48,720 nt of DNA from an uncultured Actinomycetes bacterium (lineage in GTDB: Bacteria; Actinomycetota; Acidimicrobiia; Acidimicrobiales; Microtrichaceae), in contig CAIYGQ010000320.1 in assembly GCA_903925745.1 (NCBI GenBank), forward strand, positions 1-48,720, written 5' to 3'. Shown piece after piece: positions 1 to 8,334 of the stretch (its first letter is position 1; every line of letters begins with the position of its first letter). A model generated the notes under the pieces. The model saw only the letters and a program-made list of their open reading frames with translations. It had not been told where the DNA came from and made no database searches. Position numbers and translations under genes: made by a program.

Positions 1-781
<781 letters not shown>

Positions 782-790
782 AGACCGACC

Positions 791-796
791 ACTCTA
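791..796 (-). promoter_or_regulatory. Candidate -10 element (TAGAGT) of secA
   Basis: On the minus strand TAGAGT lies 9 nt before the secA ATG. It fits the TAnnnT pattern found upstream of many genes here. With initiation about 7 nt downstream the transcript would have almost no leader. No convincing -35 is visible. Confidence 0.4.
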
Positions 797-850
797 CCGG
801 TGGCCACCGAGGGCGCCGGATCGACCCGGTGCGGCGTCACAGGGGGTCCG

Positions 851-856
851 TACCCT
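851..856 (+). promoter_or_regulatory. -10 element (TACCCT) for a leaderless comF-like transcript
   Basis: TACCCT is followed by 7 nt and then the GTG at 864, the spacing expected if transcription starts on the start codon. This supports GTG 864 as the start, since no Shine-Dalgarno sequence is present. Confidence 0.5.
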
Positions 857-863
857 GCCCGAT

Positions 864-1553
864 GTGGCCGAAGCACCGTTCCCGAACCCGTTCCGGAATG
901 GGCTCCGGTTGGTGCTGGACGCCTGCCTCCCGCACCGGTGTGCCGGTTGCGGTCGCACCGGTCGACCCCTCTGCGGCCGCTGCGCCGGGGCGCTCCCCCT
1001 CGCCCCGCCCCGGGCTCCGCCCGACGGGCTGGACGGACTGGTCGGACTGCTCGACTACCGGGACGCAGGGCGGCGGGCCGTCAGGGAGGCCAAGTACGGA
1101 GCCGGACCGGACCTGCTGGACCAGTTCGGGGCGGCACTCGGCGTGCTCCTCGACGACCACCTCTCCGGTGACCCCTCGGGAGCGGGCGGGAAGGACCGCG
1201 ACGGACCGACCGTCCTCACCTGGGCGCCGACCACCACCGCCCGGATCCGGAGCCGGGGCCGTGACCAGGCCGAACGGCTCGCCCGCGCCGCGGCGCGGGG
1301 CTCCGACCACCGGCCGCCCGTCCACCGACTCCTGGCCCGACGCGACCGGGGGCACCAGGTCGGCCGGGACCGGAACCAGCGCATCCGCGCCGTCGACTTC
1401 GCCGCCGTCGGGGAACCGCTGCCCCAGAGGACCCGGGTCGTCGTCGTCGACGACGTCTGCACGACGGGTGCCACGCTGGCTGCGGCCGCCCGTGCGCTGC
1501 GACAGGCCGGGGCGGACCGGGTCGACGGCCTGGTCCTGGCGATCCGGGCGTGA
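864..1553 (+). CDS. ComF family phosphoribosyltransferase-like protein
   Basis: 229 residues. The N-terminus has a four-cysteine zinc motif, CAGCGRTGRPLCGRC, after a short LVLDACLP segment; the middle has the ComF-type LLDYRDAGRRAVREAKYG stretch; the C-terminus carries the PRPP-binding loop VVVVDDVCTTGAT. This is the layout of the ComF/GntX family, whose members act in DNA uptake in competent bacteria but whose role in actinobacteria is unclear. GTG 864 was chosen because the family starts shortly before the zinc motif and because a TACCCT hexamer sits 7 nt upstream (leaderless). Upstream in-frame sequence overlaps secA antisense and does not look like protein. The gene converges on the SDR at 1559 with a 5-base gap. 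No other competence gene is nearby, so uptake should not be assumed. Confidence 0.88.
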   Translation: MAEAPFPNPFRNGLRLVLDACLPHRCAGCGRTGRPLCGRCAGALPLAPPRAPPDGLDGLVGLLDYRDAGRRAVREAKYGAGPDLLDQFGAALGVLLDDHLSGDPSGAGGKDRDGPTVLTWAPTTTARIRSRGRDQAERLARAAARGSDHRPPVHRLLARRDRGHQVGRDRNQRIRAVDFAAVGEPLPQRTRVVVVDDVCTTGATLAAAARALRQAGADRVDGLVLAIRA

Positions 1554-1558
1554 CCGGG

Positions 1559-2395
1559 TCAGTTGCCCGGTAGCCGGAGCACCGGCTGCTCGCCGGCCAG
1601 GAGTCGATCGGTGCGCTCCTGGACCGCCCGCTGCCAGTCCGGATGGGTGAGCACACTGAAGCGACCCGTCCGGACCGCATCGACGACCTGCGCCGCCACG
1701 TCCCCGGGCTCGAGACCCGTCTCGATGAACTGTTCGATGACCGACCGCAGTCCGGACTCGCCACCGGCGAATCCGTCGCTCGTGGCGCCGGGACGGTTCC
1801 GGGCACTCCGGTGGATCTGGGTGCGCACCCAACCCGGGCACAGCACGGTCACGCCGACCTCGGGGTGGGTCATCTCGAGTTCCAGCGCCAGGGTCTCGGA
1901 CAGCGTGACCACGGCGTGCTTGCTGACGTTGTAGGGACCCATCCCGGGGTTGGAGGTCAGTCCGGCCATCGAGGCCGTGTTGACCACGTGCCCACCGCCG
2001 CTCGCGATGATCCGGGGAACGAAGCTCCGGATCCCGTGGATCACGCCCCACAGGTTCACCCCGAGGACCCAGTGCCAGGCCTCCAGGTCGATCTCCCAGC
2101 TCAGGCCGCCCTCGGCCACCCCGGCGTTGTTGCACGCCACGTGCAGGGCCCCGAAGACGTCCTGGGCCGCAACGGCGATCCGCTCGACATCGCTCGCCAG
2201 GCTGACATCGGCGGTCACGGCGAACACGTCCGCCCCACCACCGCGGAGCTCCGAGGCGGCCTCCTCGAGTGGATCCGCTTCGATGTCGGCCAGCACCAGC
2301 CGCATTCCCTCGGCGGCGAAGGCGCCGGCGAGGGCCCTGCCGATCCCACTCGCTGCGCCCGTCACGACAGCGACCCTGCCGTCCAGTTCCTCCAC
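1559..2395 (-). CDS. Short-chain dehydrogenase/reductase (SDR)
   Basis: 278 residues. Classical SDR features: Rossmann dinucleotide loop VVTGAASGIGRAL near the N-terminus, CNNAG (NNAG motif), NTASM with the catalytic Ser, and YNVSK (YxxxK) catalytic pair. The C-terminus extends beyond the core with a motif VLTHPDWQRAV often seen in actinobacterial SDRs annotated as oxidoreductases of hydrophobic substrates. GTG at 2395 gives the usual start (VEELDGRVAVVTG) and has a GGGGAG Shine-Dalgarno-like sequence 8 nt upstream; the in-frame region before it is low-complexity and overlaps the divergent acyltransferase. Substrate and cofactor cannot be told from the sequence. Probably monocistronic: convergent with the ComF-like gene and divergent from the acyltransferase. 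Confidence 0.85.
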   Translation of the reverse strand: MEELDGRVAVVTGAASGIGRALAGAFAAEGMRLVLADIEADPLEEAASELRGGGADVFAVTADVSLASDVERIAVAAQDVFGALHVACNNAGVAEGGLSWEIDLEAWHWVLGVNLWGVIHGIRSFVPRIIASGGGHVVNTASMAGLTSNPGMGPYNVSKHAVVTLSETLALELEMTHPEVGVTVLCPGWVRTQIHRSARNRPGATSDGFAGGESGLRSVIEQFIETGLEPGDVAAQVVDAVRTGRFSVLTHPDWQRAVQERTDRLLAGEQPVLRLPGN

Positions 2396-2441
2396 CGCAG
2401 CGACTCCCCCGTCGGGTGGGCGCCGGAACACCGACCGACGC

Positions 2442-4529
2442 GTGCCGTACTGTCGAAGCACGCTACGGCAGGACGACGCCCTCCCACGAATCGCGGGGAC
2501 CGACGATCCGACCGGCACCTCACCCGGTCGTTCGATCGCACCGCGCCCCGGCCACCAAGCCGGGATCACGGGCCTGCGCGGCGTTGCGGTCACTGCGGTC
2601 GTCGCCTACCACCTCGGCGCGCTCCCCGGGGGATTCGTCGGTGTCGACCTCTTCTTCGTCCTGTCCGGCTACCTGATCACGGGTCTCCTGCTCGCCGACC
2701 TGCCCGACGGCCGCCGACCGCTGCTCCGTTGGTGGGGAGCCCGGATCCGGCGCCTCACCCCGGCGGTGGCCGTCGTCGTCGCTGCGGTCCTCGTCGTGTT
2801 CGCGACCCGGTCCGGGATCACACTGGACGCGGTCGCCACCCTCACCTGGTGGCAGAACTGGCACCTGGTCGCGCAGGGCACCGACTACTGGTCGGCGTCA
2901 CCATCCCCGCTCCGGCACGCCTGGTCGCTGTCGATCGAGGAGCAGTTCTACCTGGTCTGGCCGGTCGTCACGGTCGGGTTGGTGCTCGCAGCGGGGCGGT
3001 CGGCGGCCTCGCGCCGCCTGGTCGGCCTGGTCGCGTTGGCGGGCGCAGTGGCCTCCTTCGCCTGGGCGGCCCACCTGGCGCTCGCGACGCAGCCCGACCT
3101 GTCCCGCATCTACTTCGGCACCGACACCCGCGCCGGGGCGCTCCTGCTCGGTTGCGTCGGAGCCGCATGGACGGTCGGAAGGGCCCGGCTCCACGCCGAC
3201 CGGGTCGCCCGGTGGCTCTGGCCGCTCGCCCTGGTGGTCCTGGGTGTGGTCGCGGCGACCGGCTCGCCGGAACGTCGGTCGACCTACACCGTGGTGCTGC
3301 CACTGGTGGCCGTGGCGTCGCTCACCACGGTCGTGGCCGTCACGGATCGGGGCCCGCTCGCCGGAACGATGTCGTGGCGGCCACTGCAGTGGCTCGGCGA
3401 GCGGTCGTATGCGATCTACCTGTGGTCGTGGCCGGTGCAGGTCCTCTGCGAGGAACGGCGGCCCGACTGGTCGCCGTGGCTGGTGGCAGCGGTCACCGTG
3501 GCCGTGTCGCTGCCGCTCGCGTCGGCGTCGCTGCGTCTCATCGAGTCGCCGCTTCGTCGCGGGATCGGATGGGCGTCGGGACCGTCGGTCCGCCGGGCGG
3601 CCTGGGCAGCCGGCGCAGTGGTCGTCGTCCTCGCCGGAGCCTGGGCCGCCCGCTCGACCGTCGTGACCGAACGGGAGGTCCTGGCCGAGGAGTTCGAGCC
3701 GCTCCCGGACCCGGTCGCCATCGAGGCGCCCGCCACGGCGGAACCGGCGACCGCCGATGGGCCCGACGACGCGACACCCCCGGCCGCGCCCCCGACGACG
3801 TGTGTGGCGGTCCCCCCGGCGCCGTCCGTGCCGGTGTTCGCCGGCGACGGCACCAGCTACGACCCCTCGACCGTCGCCGAGGGCAGCGACCCACAGGCAC
3901 CGCCGCCGACGACCGACGCCACCTGCGGCGCCCCACGGCGGGTGCTGGTGGTCGGCGACAGCACCGGCCGGGGAGCCGCGAACGGCATCAAGCGGCTCGG
4001 GCGTCCCGACCTGGCGGTGTGGGACCGGACGCGACTGGGTTGTGGACTCGTCTCGGACGACGTCGAGTGCGGCGACTGGCGCACCCTGTGGCCGGCCGCG
4101 GTCGCCGAGGTGGACCCCGACGTCGTCGTGGTCCACCTGGGAGTCTCGGAGGACGTGGTCCGCGGCGACGACCCCCCGTTCCTCAGCCCCGAGTCGGGTG
4201 CCGCCCGACGGGCCGCCATGGTCGAGGCGATCCGGCTCCTGGGGGCCCGCGGCGCACGGGTCGTGTGGACCGGACCGGCGGTGCCACTCGAGTCGGGACG
4301 CTTCTTCTGCGGTGGCGAACGGTCCGACTCACCGTGCGACCCCGAGTGGGTCGCGGCCTGGAACCGGGACCTGACCGAGGCCGCCGGAGCCGCCGGCGCG
4401 ACCACACTCGACGTCGGAGCCTGGGTTCAGGCCCGCGGGCAGATCGCCGGCGACCGGCCCGACGGACTCCACCTGTCGGGGCCGGCGCTCGACGACCAGG
4501 CCCGCTGGATCGTCGAGCGCTTCCCGTGA
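2442..4529 (+). CDS. OafA-like membrane O-acyltransferase with C-terminal SGNH domain
   Basis: About 695 residues. The N-terminal 400 or so residues are an acyltransferase-3 membrane domain: GLRGVAV, the YH histidine, GVDLFFVLSGYLITG, an RIRRLTP arginine pair and SIEEQFYLVWP, then repeated hydrophobic segments. After a proline/threonine-rich linker (about 415-490) comes an SGNH domain with VVGDSTGRG (block I serine, near 505) and DGLHLS (block V Asp/His, near 674-677). Such fusions O-acylate envelope polysaccharides, passing the acyl group from membrane to periplasmic domain. The start is uncertain: GTG 2442 is the only standard in-frame start before the conserved block but leaves a roughly 40-residue tail without similarity to the family, and a TACTGT hexamer lies downstream of it at 2448. 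It fits the polysaccharide theme of the window. Confidence 0.87.
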   Translation: MPYCRSTLRQDDALPRIAGTDDPTGTSPGRSIAPRPGHQAGITGLRGVAVTAVVAYHLGALPGGFVGVDLFFVLSGYLITGLLLADLPDGRRPLLRWWGARIRRLTPAVAVVVAAVLVVFATRSGITLDAVATLTWWQNWHLVAQGTDYWSASPSPLRHAWSLSIEEQFYLVWPVVTVGLVLAAGRSAASRRLVGLVALAGAVASFAWAAHLALATQPDLSRIYFGTDTRAGALLLGCVGAAWTVGRARLHADRVARWLWPLALVVLGVVAATGSPERRSTYTVVLPLVAVASLTTVVAVTDRGPLAGTMSWRPLQWLGERSYAIYLWSWPVQVLCEERRPDWSPWLVAAVTVAVSLPLASASLRLIESPLRRGIGWASGPSVRRAAWAAGAVVVVLAGAWAARSTVVTEREVLAEEFEPLPDPVAIEAPATAEPATADGPDDATPPAAPPTTCVAVPPAPSVPVFAGDGTSYDPSTVAEGSDPQAPPPTTDATCGAPRRVLVVGDSTGRGAANGIKRLGRPDLAVWDRTRLGCGLVSDDVECGDWRTLWPAAVAEVDPDVVVVHLGVSEDVVRGDDPPFLSPESGAARRAAMVEAIRLLGARGARVVWTGPAVPLESGRFFCGGERSDSPCDPEWVAAWNRDLTEAAGAAGATTLDVGAWVQARGQIAGDRPDGLHLSGPALDDQARWIVERFP

Positions 4530-4535
4530 CGGTTC

Positions 4536-4561
4536 GCGTCGGCCACCCGTGCGGCCGACGC
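4536..4561. terminator. Bidirectional hairpin between the acyltransferase and ahcY
   Basis: Perfect 9-bp inverted repeat GCGTCGGCC / GGCCGACGC with an 8-nt loop, filling the 33-base gap between two convergent genes. No U-tract follows, which is common for actinobacterial terminators. Confidence 0.6.
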
Positions 4562-4562
4562 C

Positions 4563-6005
4563 TCAGTACTTGTAGTGCTCGGGCTTGTAGGGGCCCTCGG
4601 CCGGGATCCCCAGGTAGTCCGCCTGGTCCGTGCTCAGGCGGGTGAGGCGGACACCGAGCGAGTCGAGGTGGAACCGGGCCACCATCTCGTCCAGCTGCTT
4701 CGGCAGGCGCCAGACGCCGAGCGCGTAGTCGTCGTTCTTCGAGAAGAGCTCGATCTGGGCGAGCACCTGGTTGGAGAACGAGCAGCTCATGACGAAGCTG
4801 GGGTGGCCGGTGGCGCACCCGAGGTTGAGGAGCCGACCCTCGGCCAGCACGATCACCGAGTGTCCGTCCGGGAAGACGAACTCGTCGACCTGTGGCTTCA
4901 CGGTCACCCGCTGGACGTCGCTCATGCGGGCCAGTCCGGCCATGTCGATCTCGTTGTCGAAGTGGCCGATGTTCCCGACGATCGCGTTGTGCTTCATCCG
5001 GGCCATGTGCTCGGCGGTGATGATGTCCTTGTTGCCGGTGGCGGTGATGAAGATGTCGGCGGAGTCGATCACGTCCTCGAGCCGGACCACCTGGTAGCCC
5101 TCCATCGACGCCTGCAGCGCGCAGATCGGGTCGATCTCGGTCACGACCACCCGGGCCCCCTGGCCGCGGAGCGACTGGGCGCAGCCCTTGCCCACGTCAC
5201 CGAAGCCGCACACGACCGCGGTCTTGCCGCCGATCATGACGTCGGTCGCCCGGTTGATCCCGTCGATGAGCGAGTGCCGGCAGCCGTAGAGGTTGTCGAA
5301 CTTCGACTTCGTGACCGAGTCGTTGACATTGATCGCCGGGAACAGCAGCGACCCCGTCTCGAACATCTGGTACAGGCGGTGCACGCCGGTGGTCGTCTCC
5401 TCGGTGACCCCTTGGATCCCGGCGCCGATGCCCGTCCACCGCTGCGGATCCTCCTGGAGCGATCGCCGCAGCAGGTCGAGCACGACCACCCACTCCTCGG
5501 AGTCGTCCTCAGAGGCGTCGGGAACGAGTCCGGTCGCCTCGTACTCGGTACCCTTGTGGACCAGCAGCGTCGCGTCGCCACCGTCGTCCAGGATCATGTT
5601 GGGCCCGGCCGTGCCGCCGTCCCAGCGGAGCGCCTGCTCGGTGCACCACCAGTACTCCTCGAGCGTCTCGCCCTTCCAGGCGAAGACCGGGACGCCCCGC
5701 GGGTCGTCGACCGTTCCCTCGGGACCCACCGCGATCGCCGCGGCCGCCTCGTCCTGGGTGGAGAAGATGTTGCAGCTGGCCCACCGGACCTGGGCGCCCA
5801 GGGCGGTCAGGGTCTCGATGAGGACGGCGGTCTGCACCGTCATGTGCAGCGAGCCGGTGACCCGCGCCCCGGCGAGCGGCTGCTCGTCGGCGTAGGTCGC
5901 ACGGATCGCCATCAGTCCGGGCATCTCGTGTTCGGCCAGCTGGATCTGCTTGCGACCGAGCGGGGCGAGCGAGAGATCGGCGACCTTGAAGTCGGTGAGC
6001 GTCAT
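4563..6005 (-). CDS. ahcY: Adenosylhomocysteinase (S-adenosyl-L-homocysteine hydrolase)
   Basis: 480 residues, full length for the family. Cytosolic NAD-dependent enzyme splitting SAH to adenosine and homocysteine, closing the methyl cycle. Seen: [16 protein letters not shown], the [15 protein letters not shown] block, [13 protein letters not shown] with catalytic lysine region, [11 protein letters not shown] (Rossmann loop), [19 protein letters not shown], and the conserved C-terminus ending [12 protein letters not shown] 6005 is preceded by a strong AGGAGG site (7 nt spacing), whereas an upstream in-frame ATG would add 17 unrelated residues. A candidate promoter TACCAT at 6118-6123 implies a leader of roughly 105 nt, long for this window, containing a tandem repeat (6065-6094). 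Divergent from the lipoprotein gene. In mycobacteria sahH lies in the same neighbourhood. Confidence 0.98.
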   Translation of the reverse strand: MTLTDFKVADLSLAPLGRKQIQLAEHEMPGLMAIRATYADEQPLAGARVTGSLHMTVQTAVLIETLTALGAQVRWASCNIFSTQDEAAAAIAVGPEGTVDDPRGVPVFAWKGETLEEYWWCTEQALRWDGGTAGPNMILDDGGDATLLVHKGTEYEATGLVPDASEDDSEEWVVVLDLLRRSLQEDPQRWTGIGAGIQGVTEETTTGVHRLYQMFETGSLLFPAINVNDSVTKSKFDNLYGCRHSLIDGINRATDVMIGGKTAVVCGFGDVGKGCAQSLRGQGARVVVTEIDPICALQASMEGYQVVRLEDVIDSADIFITATGNKDIITAEHMARMKHNAIVGNIGHFDNEIDMAGLARMSDVQRVTVKPQVDEFVFPDGHSVIVLAEGRLLNLGCATGHPSFVMSCSFSNQVLAQIELFSKNDDYALGVWRLPKQLDEMVARFHLDSLGVRLTRLSTDQADYLGIPAEGPYKPEHYKY

Positions 6006-6064
6006 CGGGGGTCCTCCTGCCGCAGCGCGCGGCGTCCTGTTCGGGTGGCATCGCACCGGGCTCG

Positions 6065-6094
6065 GACCGTCTGGTCCCCAACCGACTGGTCCCC
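6065..6094. repeat. Tandem 15-bp direct repeat in the ahcY leader
   Basis: On the plus strand GACCGTCTGGTCCCC is followed directly by AACCGACTGGTCCCC; 13 of 15 positions agree. It lies within the predicted 5' leader of ahcY, 60-90 nt before the start codon, and might be a regulator-binding or RNA-structure element. Confidence 0.5.
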
Positions 6095-6117
6095 GCAGGA
6101 CAGCCCGGACGTGGCCG

Positions 6118-6123
6118 ATGGTA
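6118..6123 (-). promoter_or_regulatory. Candidate -10 (TACCAT) for ahcY
   Basis: Minus-strand TACCAT in the 226-base divergent region between ahcY and the lipoprotein gene. It matches the TAnnnT pattern of this window and would give a leader of about 105 nt. Confidence 0.35.
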
Positions 6124-6181
6124 GCCCAGGTGTCGGCTGGCGACCCGGTCCGGGGTCCACCCGGCGACCTGACCGCTCACG

Positions 6182-6187
6182 TACCGT
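6182..6187 (+). promoter_or_regulatory. Candidate -10 (TACCGT) for the lipoprotein gene
   Basis: Plus-strand TACCGT about 45 nt before the lipoprotein ATG; the intervening leader ends in a GGAGG Shine-Dalgarno site (6222-6226). The remainder of the divergent region shows nothing else recognisable. Confidence 0.35.
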
Positions 6188-6231
6188 CGACGCGGTGCTC
6201 CGACGAGGGGGCGCCCGGAACGGAGGACTCC

Positions 6232-6897
6232 ATGCGTCGCAACCCCCACACCATCCGCTCGGTCGCCGCCGGCCTCGTCGGCGTGCTCGCGCTCCTGGGC
6301 GTGACGGCCTGTGGCGGTTCGTCGAACGACACCACGACGACCACTGCGGCTCCGGCCACGACCACCTCGACCCCGAGCGGCGGCGACGAGTCGACGAAGG
6401 TCTTCGACGAACAGATCCAGCGTGAGCTCCAGCAGGTGGGCTGCTACAAGGGCAACATCGACGGCATCCTCGGACCGGCGTCGGACGAGGCCATCCTGGA
6501 GTTCCAGCGGGCCGAGGGGCTCTCAGCGGACGGCGAACTCGGCCCGAAGACCGAGGCGGCCCTGAAGTCGGCGGTCTCCGCCGGGAAGAAGGTGTGCACG
6601 GGCTCGTCGTCGACCACGACGACACCGAAGACCACCACGACGAAGCCCAACACCACCGTCGCCCCCAACGACGCACCGTGCACCGCCACGGCACTGCTCA
6701 AGGGCCTGCCGGCCGAGGGCGAGAAGATCACCCGGTTCGTGTGCTCCGGCGGCTGGGCCGCCGGGTCGCTCGACAACGGCTCGAAGTTCATCCTCAAGGC
6801 CCAGAACGGCGCCTGGTTCGCACCGTCGCAGGACCCCTGCGGCTCGGCCAGCGCCGGACTGGACCCGTCGATCCTCGAGGCTGGCTGCGGGGGCTGA
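6232..6897 (+). CDS. Putative lipoprotein with peptidoglycan-binding domain
   Basis: 221 residues. Residues 1-27 form a lipoprotein signal peptide: basic start MRRNPHT, hydrophobic core and lipobox LGVTAC with the acylated Cys at 27. A Thr-rich linker follows, then a PG_binding_1-type repeat at about 60-112 (IQRELQQVGCYKG, DGILGPASDEAILEFQ, DGELGPKTEAAL), a second Thr/Lys-rich linker (about 123-150) and a C-terminal region of about 70 residues containing four cysteines that I do not recognise. The likely place is the outer face of the membrane, gripping peptidoglycan. ATG 6232 has GGAGG 5 nt upstream. Monocistronic: ended by a strong hairpin and convergent with the SIS isomerase gene. No catalytic motif is visible, so a structural or sensing role is inferred. 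Confidence 0.85.
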   Translation: MRRNPHTIRSVAAGLVGVLALLGVTACGGSSNDTTTTTAAPATTTSTPSGGDESTKVFDEQIQRELQQVGCYKGNIDGILGPASDEAILEFQRAEGLSADGELGPKTEAALKSAVSAGKKVCTGSSSTTTTPKTTTTKPNTTVAPNDAPCTATALLKGLPAEGEKITRFVCSGGWAAGSLDNGSKFILKAQNGAWFAPSQDPCGSASAGLDPSILEAGCGG

Positions 6898-6912
6898 CCC
6901 CCCGCTCTCCGG

Positions 6913-6966
6913 CTGCGTCTCGGTGCATTCGGCGCCACATCGGGTGCCGAATGCACCGAGACGCGG
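6913..6966. terminator. Long perfect hairpin, probable bidirectional terminator
   Basis: Left arm GCGTCTCGGTGCATTCGGC (6915-6933) pairs perfectly with 6946-6964; three further pairs, one G-U, close a 6-nt loop at 6937-6942, giving a 22-bp stem. It sits between the convergent lipoprotein and SIS genes. It is much longer than the other terminators here. Confidence 0.65.
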
Positions 6967-6978
6967 AGCGGGCGGGGT

Positions 6979-8016
6979 TCAGTCGTCGCGGAGACGGTGC
7001 TTGAGCTGGTCCAGGATGTCGACCGGACCCGGGTCGACCCCTTCGGTGAACGCCATGTGCAGCGTCACCAGGTCACCGACCAGCACCAGGTCGAACAACT
7101 GCGCCAGTGGCGTGTCGCCGGACGCGTCCACGGTCTCGATGCCCGCCACCACCTCGTCGCAGGCCTCGACCACGAAGTCGAACCGGCGGTCGATGTTGCC
7201 CGGCTCGTCTCCGTGGCGCAGGAACACCAGGGTGAACACCTGACGGGTCACGTCACCGTGCTGGGCCCAGCCGCACAACTCGTTGTGGGTCAGCTCCGGG
7301 ATCCGGTTGCACCACGACGGCACCTTGCAGTTCTCGTTGAACTGCCCCTTCCACCGCCACGCCGCCACCTCGCCGAGCGGTCCACCGCCGTAGACGAGCG
7401 GAATGGTCCGCCCGATCCTCCGGGCGAGACGGGTGGCGACGTCGTCGACGCCGTCGGACAGTTCGTCGCGACGGCGTCGGAGCTGCGCCACGGCCGAGTC
7501 GACCATCCTCGACGTGTCGGGCACGATCCCGAGCCGGTCGAGCACCACCAGCAGGGGGGCCGTGACCGCTGCGATGCCGGCACGCGGCATGGGGATCGAC
7601 GTGTCGACCGGGACCACCGGCGCGCCGATGTCACCCGCCAGCCGGACGAGTTCCCCGCCCGAGGCCACGACGACCACCCGGGCGCCCCGTTCGGCGGCCT
7701 GCGACACGGCCGTCAGCGTCTCCTCGGTGTTGCCGGAGAACGAGTTGGCGAACACCAGGGTGTCGGGTCCGACGAAGGCCGGGCACTCGTAGTGCTTCGA
7801 GACGATGATCGGCACGGGGCTCACCCCGCCGAGCACGGCGGCCGCAGCGTCACCGCCGATCCCGCTGCCACCCATGCCGGCGACGAGCACCGAGGTGATG
7901 CCGTCACCGGAGGGCAGTCCGTCCACGGCCCGAGCCGATGCAGCCGCCTGCTCGAGCTGTTCCGGCAGACCGAGTGCGGCCCCGAGCATGTCCAGGGAGT
8001 CGAGGCGGTCCGTCAA
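6979..8016 (-). CDS. SIS-domain phosphoglucose/phosphomannose isomerase-like protein
   Basis: About 345 residues. Motifs of the bifunctional phosphoglucose/phosphomannose isomerase family: VAGMGGSGIGGDAAAA (first SIS domain), ANSFSGNTEETL (Ser/Thr phosphosugar loop), and the active-site stretches GQFNENCKVPSW and IPELTHNELCGW. It would interconvert fructose-6-P with glucose-6-P and/or mannose-6-P, feeding GDP-mannose synthesis with the phosphomannomutase upstream. A TTG at 8016 (TDRLDSLDMLG...) is taken as start because homologues begin just before this segment and it follows the Trm112-like stop codon closely, with AGGA upstream; ATG 7989 is the alternative. Same operon as 8022-8270 and probably 8335-9720. 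From memory the syntenic mycobacterial gene is Rv3256c. Confidence 0.85.
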   Translation of the reverse strand: MTDRLDSLDMLGAALGLPEQLEQAAASARAVDGLPSGDGITSVLVAGMGGSGIGGDAAAAVLGGVSPVPIIVSKHYECPAFVGPDTLVFANSFSGNTEETLTAVSQAAERGARVVVVASGGELVRLAGDIGAPVVPVDTSIPMPRAGIAAVTAPLLVVLDRLGIVPDTSRMVDSAVAQLRRRRDELSDGVDDVATRLARRIGRTIPLVYGGGPLGEVAAWRWKGQFNENCKVPSWCNRIPELTHNELCGWAQHGDVTRQVFTLVFLRHGDEPGNIDRRFDFVVEACDEVVAGIETVDASGDTPLAQLFDLVLVGDLVTLHMAFTEGVDPGPVDILDQLKHRLRDD

Positions 8017-8021
8017 CGTGC

Positions 8022-8270
8022 TCAGTCCTGGAAGGTCGGGCCGATGCCCTCGGACTCGGCCAGGGCCATGAGCCGGTCGTGCGTGCCGTCGTCGACGGCG
8101 GTGGCCTCGTCGATCAACAGCACGGGGATCCCGTCGCGCACCTCGTAGCTGCGCCGCAGCCGGGGGTTGTAGAGCACCCGCTCGTCGGCGAAGTACCACA
8201 GCGGTCCCTTGTCCTCGGGGCACGCGAGCACCTCGAGCAGTCGTGGGTCGAGCCGGTCGTCCGTCGTCAC
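8022..8270 (-). CDS. Trm112/UPF0434-like small protein
   Basis: 82 residues. Contains LDPRLLEVLACPEDKGPLWYF, LYNPRLRRSYEVRDGIPVLLIDEA, the signature of the Trm112p-like family. The actinobacterial form has CPxDKGPL instead of a full set of zinc cysteines, so this is not a defect. Trm112 proteins activate methyltransferases in eukaryotes and archaea; the bacterial role is open. The start is set by a GGAGG at 8279-8283, ideally spaced (8 nt) from GTG 8270; an in-frame GTG at 8279 overlaps that site and is unlikely. It lies between the phosphomannomutase and the SIS isomerase, an arrangement kept in other actinobacteria. Confidence 0.85.
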   Translation of the reverse strand: MTTDDRLDPRLLEVLACPEDKGPLWYFADERVLYNPRLRRSYEVRDGIPVLLIDEATAVDDGTHDRLMALAESEGIGPTFQD

Positions 8271-8334
8271 CTGTGCCACCTCCGTCGTGGTCGATTGGTC
8301 CGGCCCCTCGGACCGGGTTCCCGTGGCGGGGCGG

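Noticed and set aside
864-1553. Natural competence system
   Set aside because: The ComF-like gene stands alone; no comEA, comEC, pilus or dprA gene is present, and ComF homologues next to secA are common in non-competent actinobacteria.
1643-4645. Very long open frames overlapping or antisense to the genes (for example 1643-4645 plus, 2898-4136 minus, 11727-14237 plus)
   Set aside because: They are Arg/Pro/Gly/His-rich without motifs, as expected for shadow frames in GC-rich DNA, and the opposing or overlapping frames carry clear family motifs.
6006-6130. SAH riboswitch upstream of ahcY
   Set aside because: A GCGCUGCG stretch near the start codon recalls part of the motif, but the required paired CCGAG...CUCGG framework could not be assembled. 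Only a covariance-model search could decide; not called.
8022-8270. Trm112-like protein as degenerate because its zinc cysteines are missing
   Set aside because: CPxDKGPL with one cysteine is the usual actinobacterial form as far as I know, so it is not a sign of decay.
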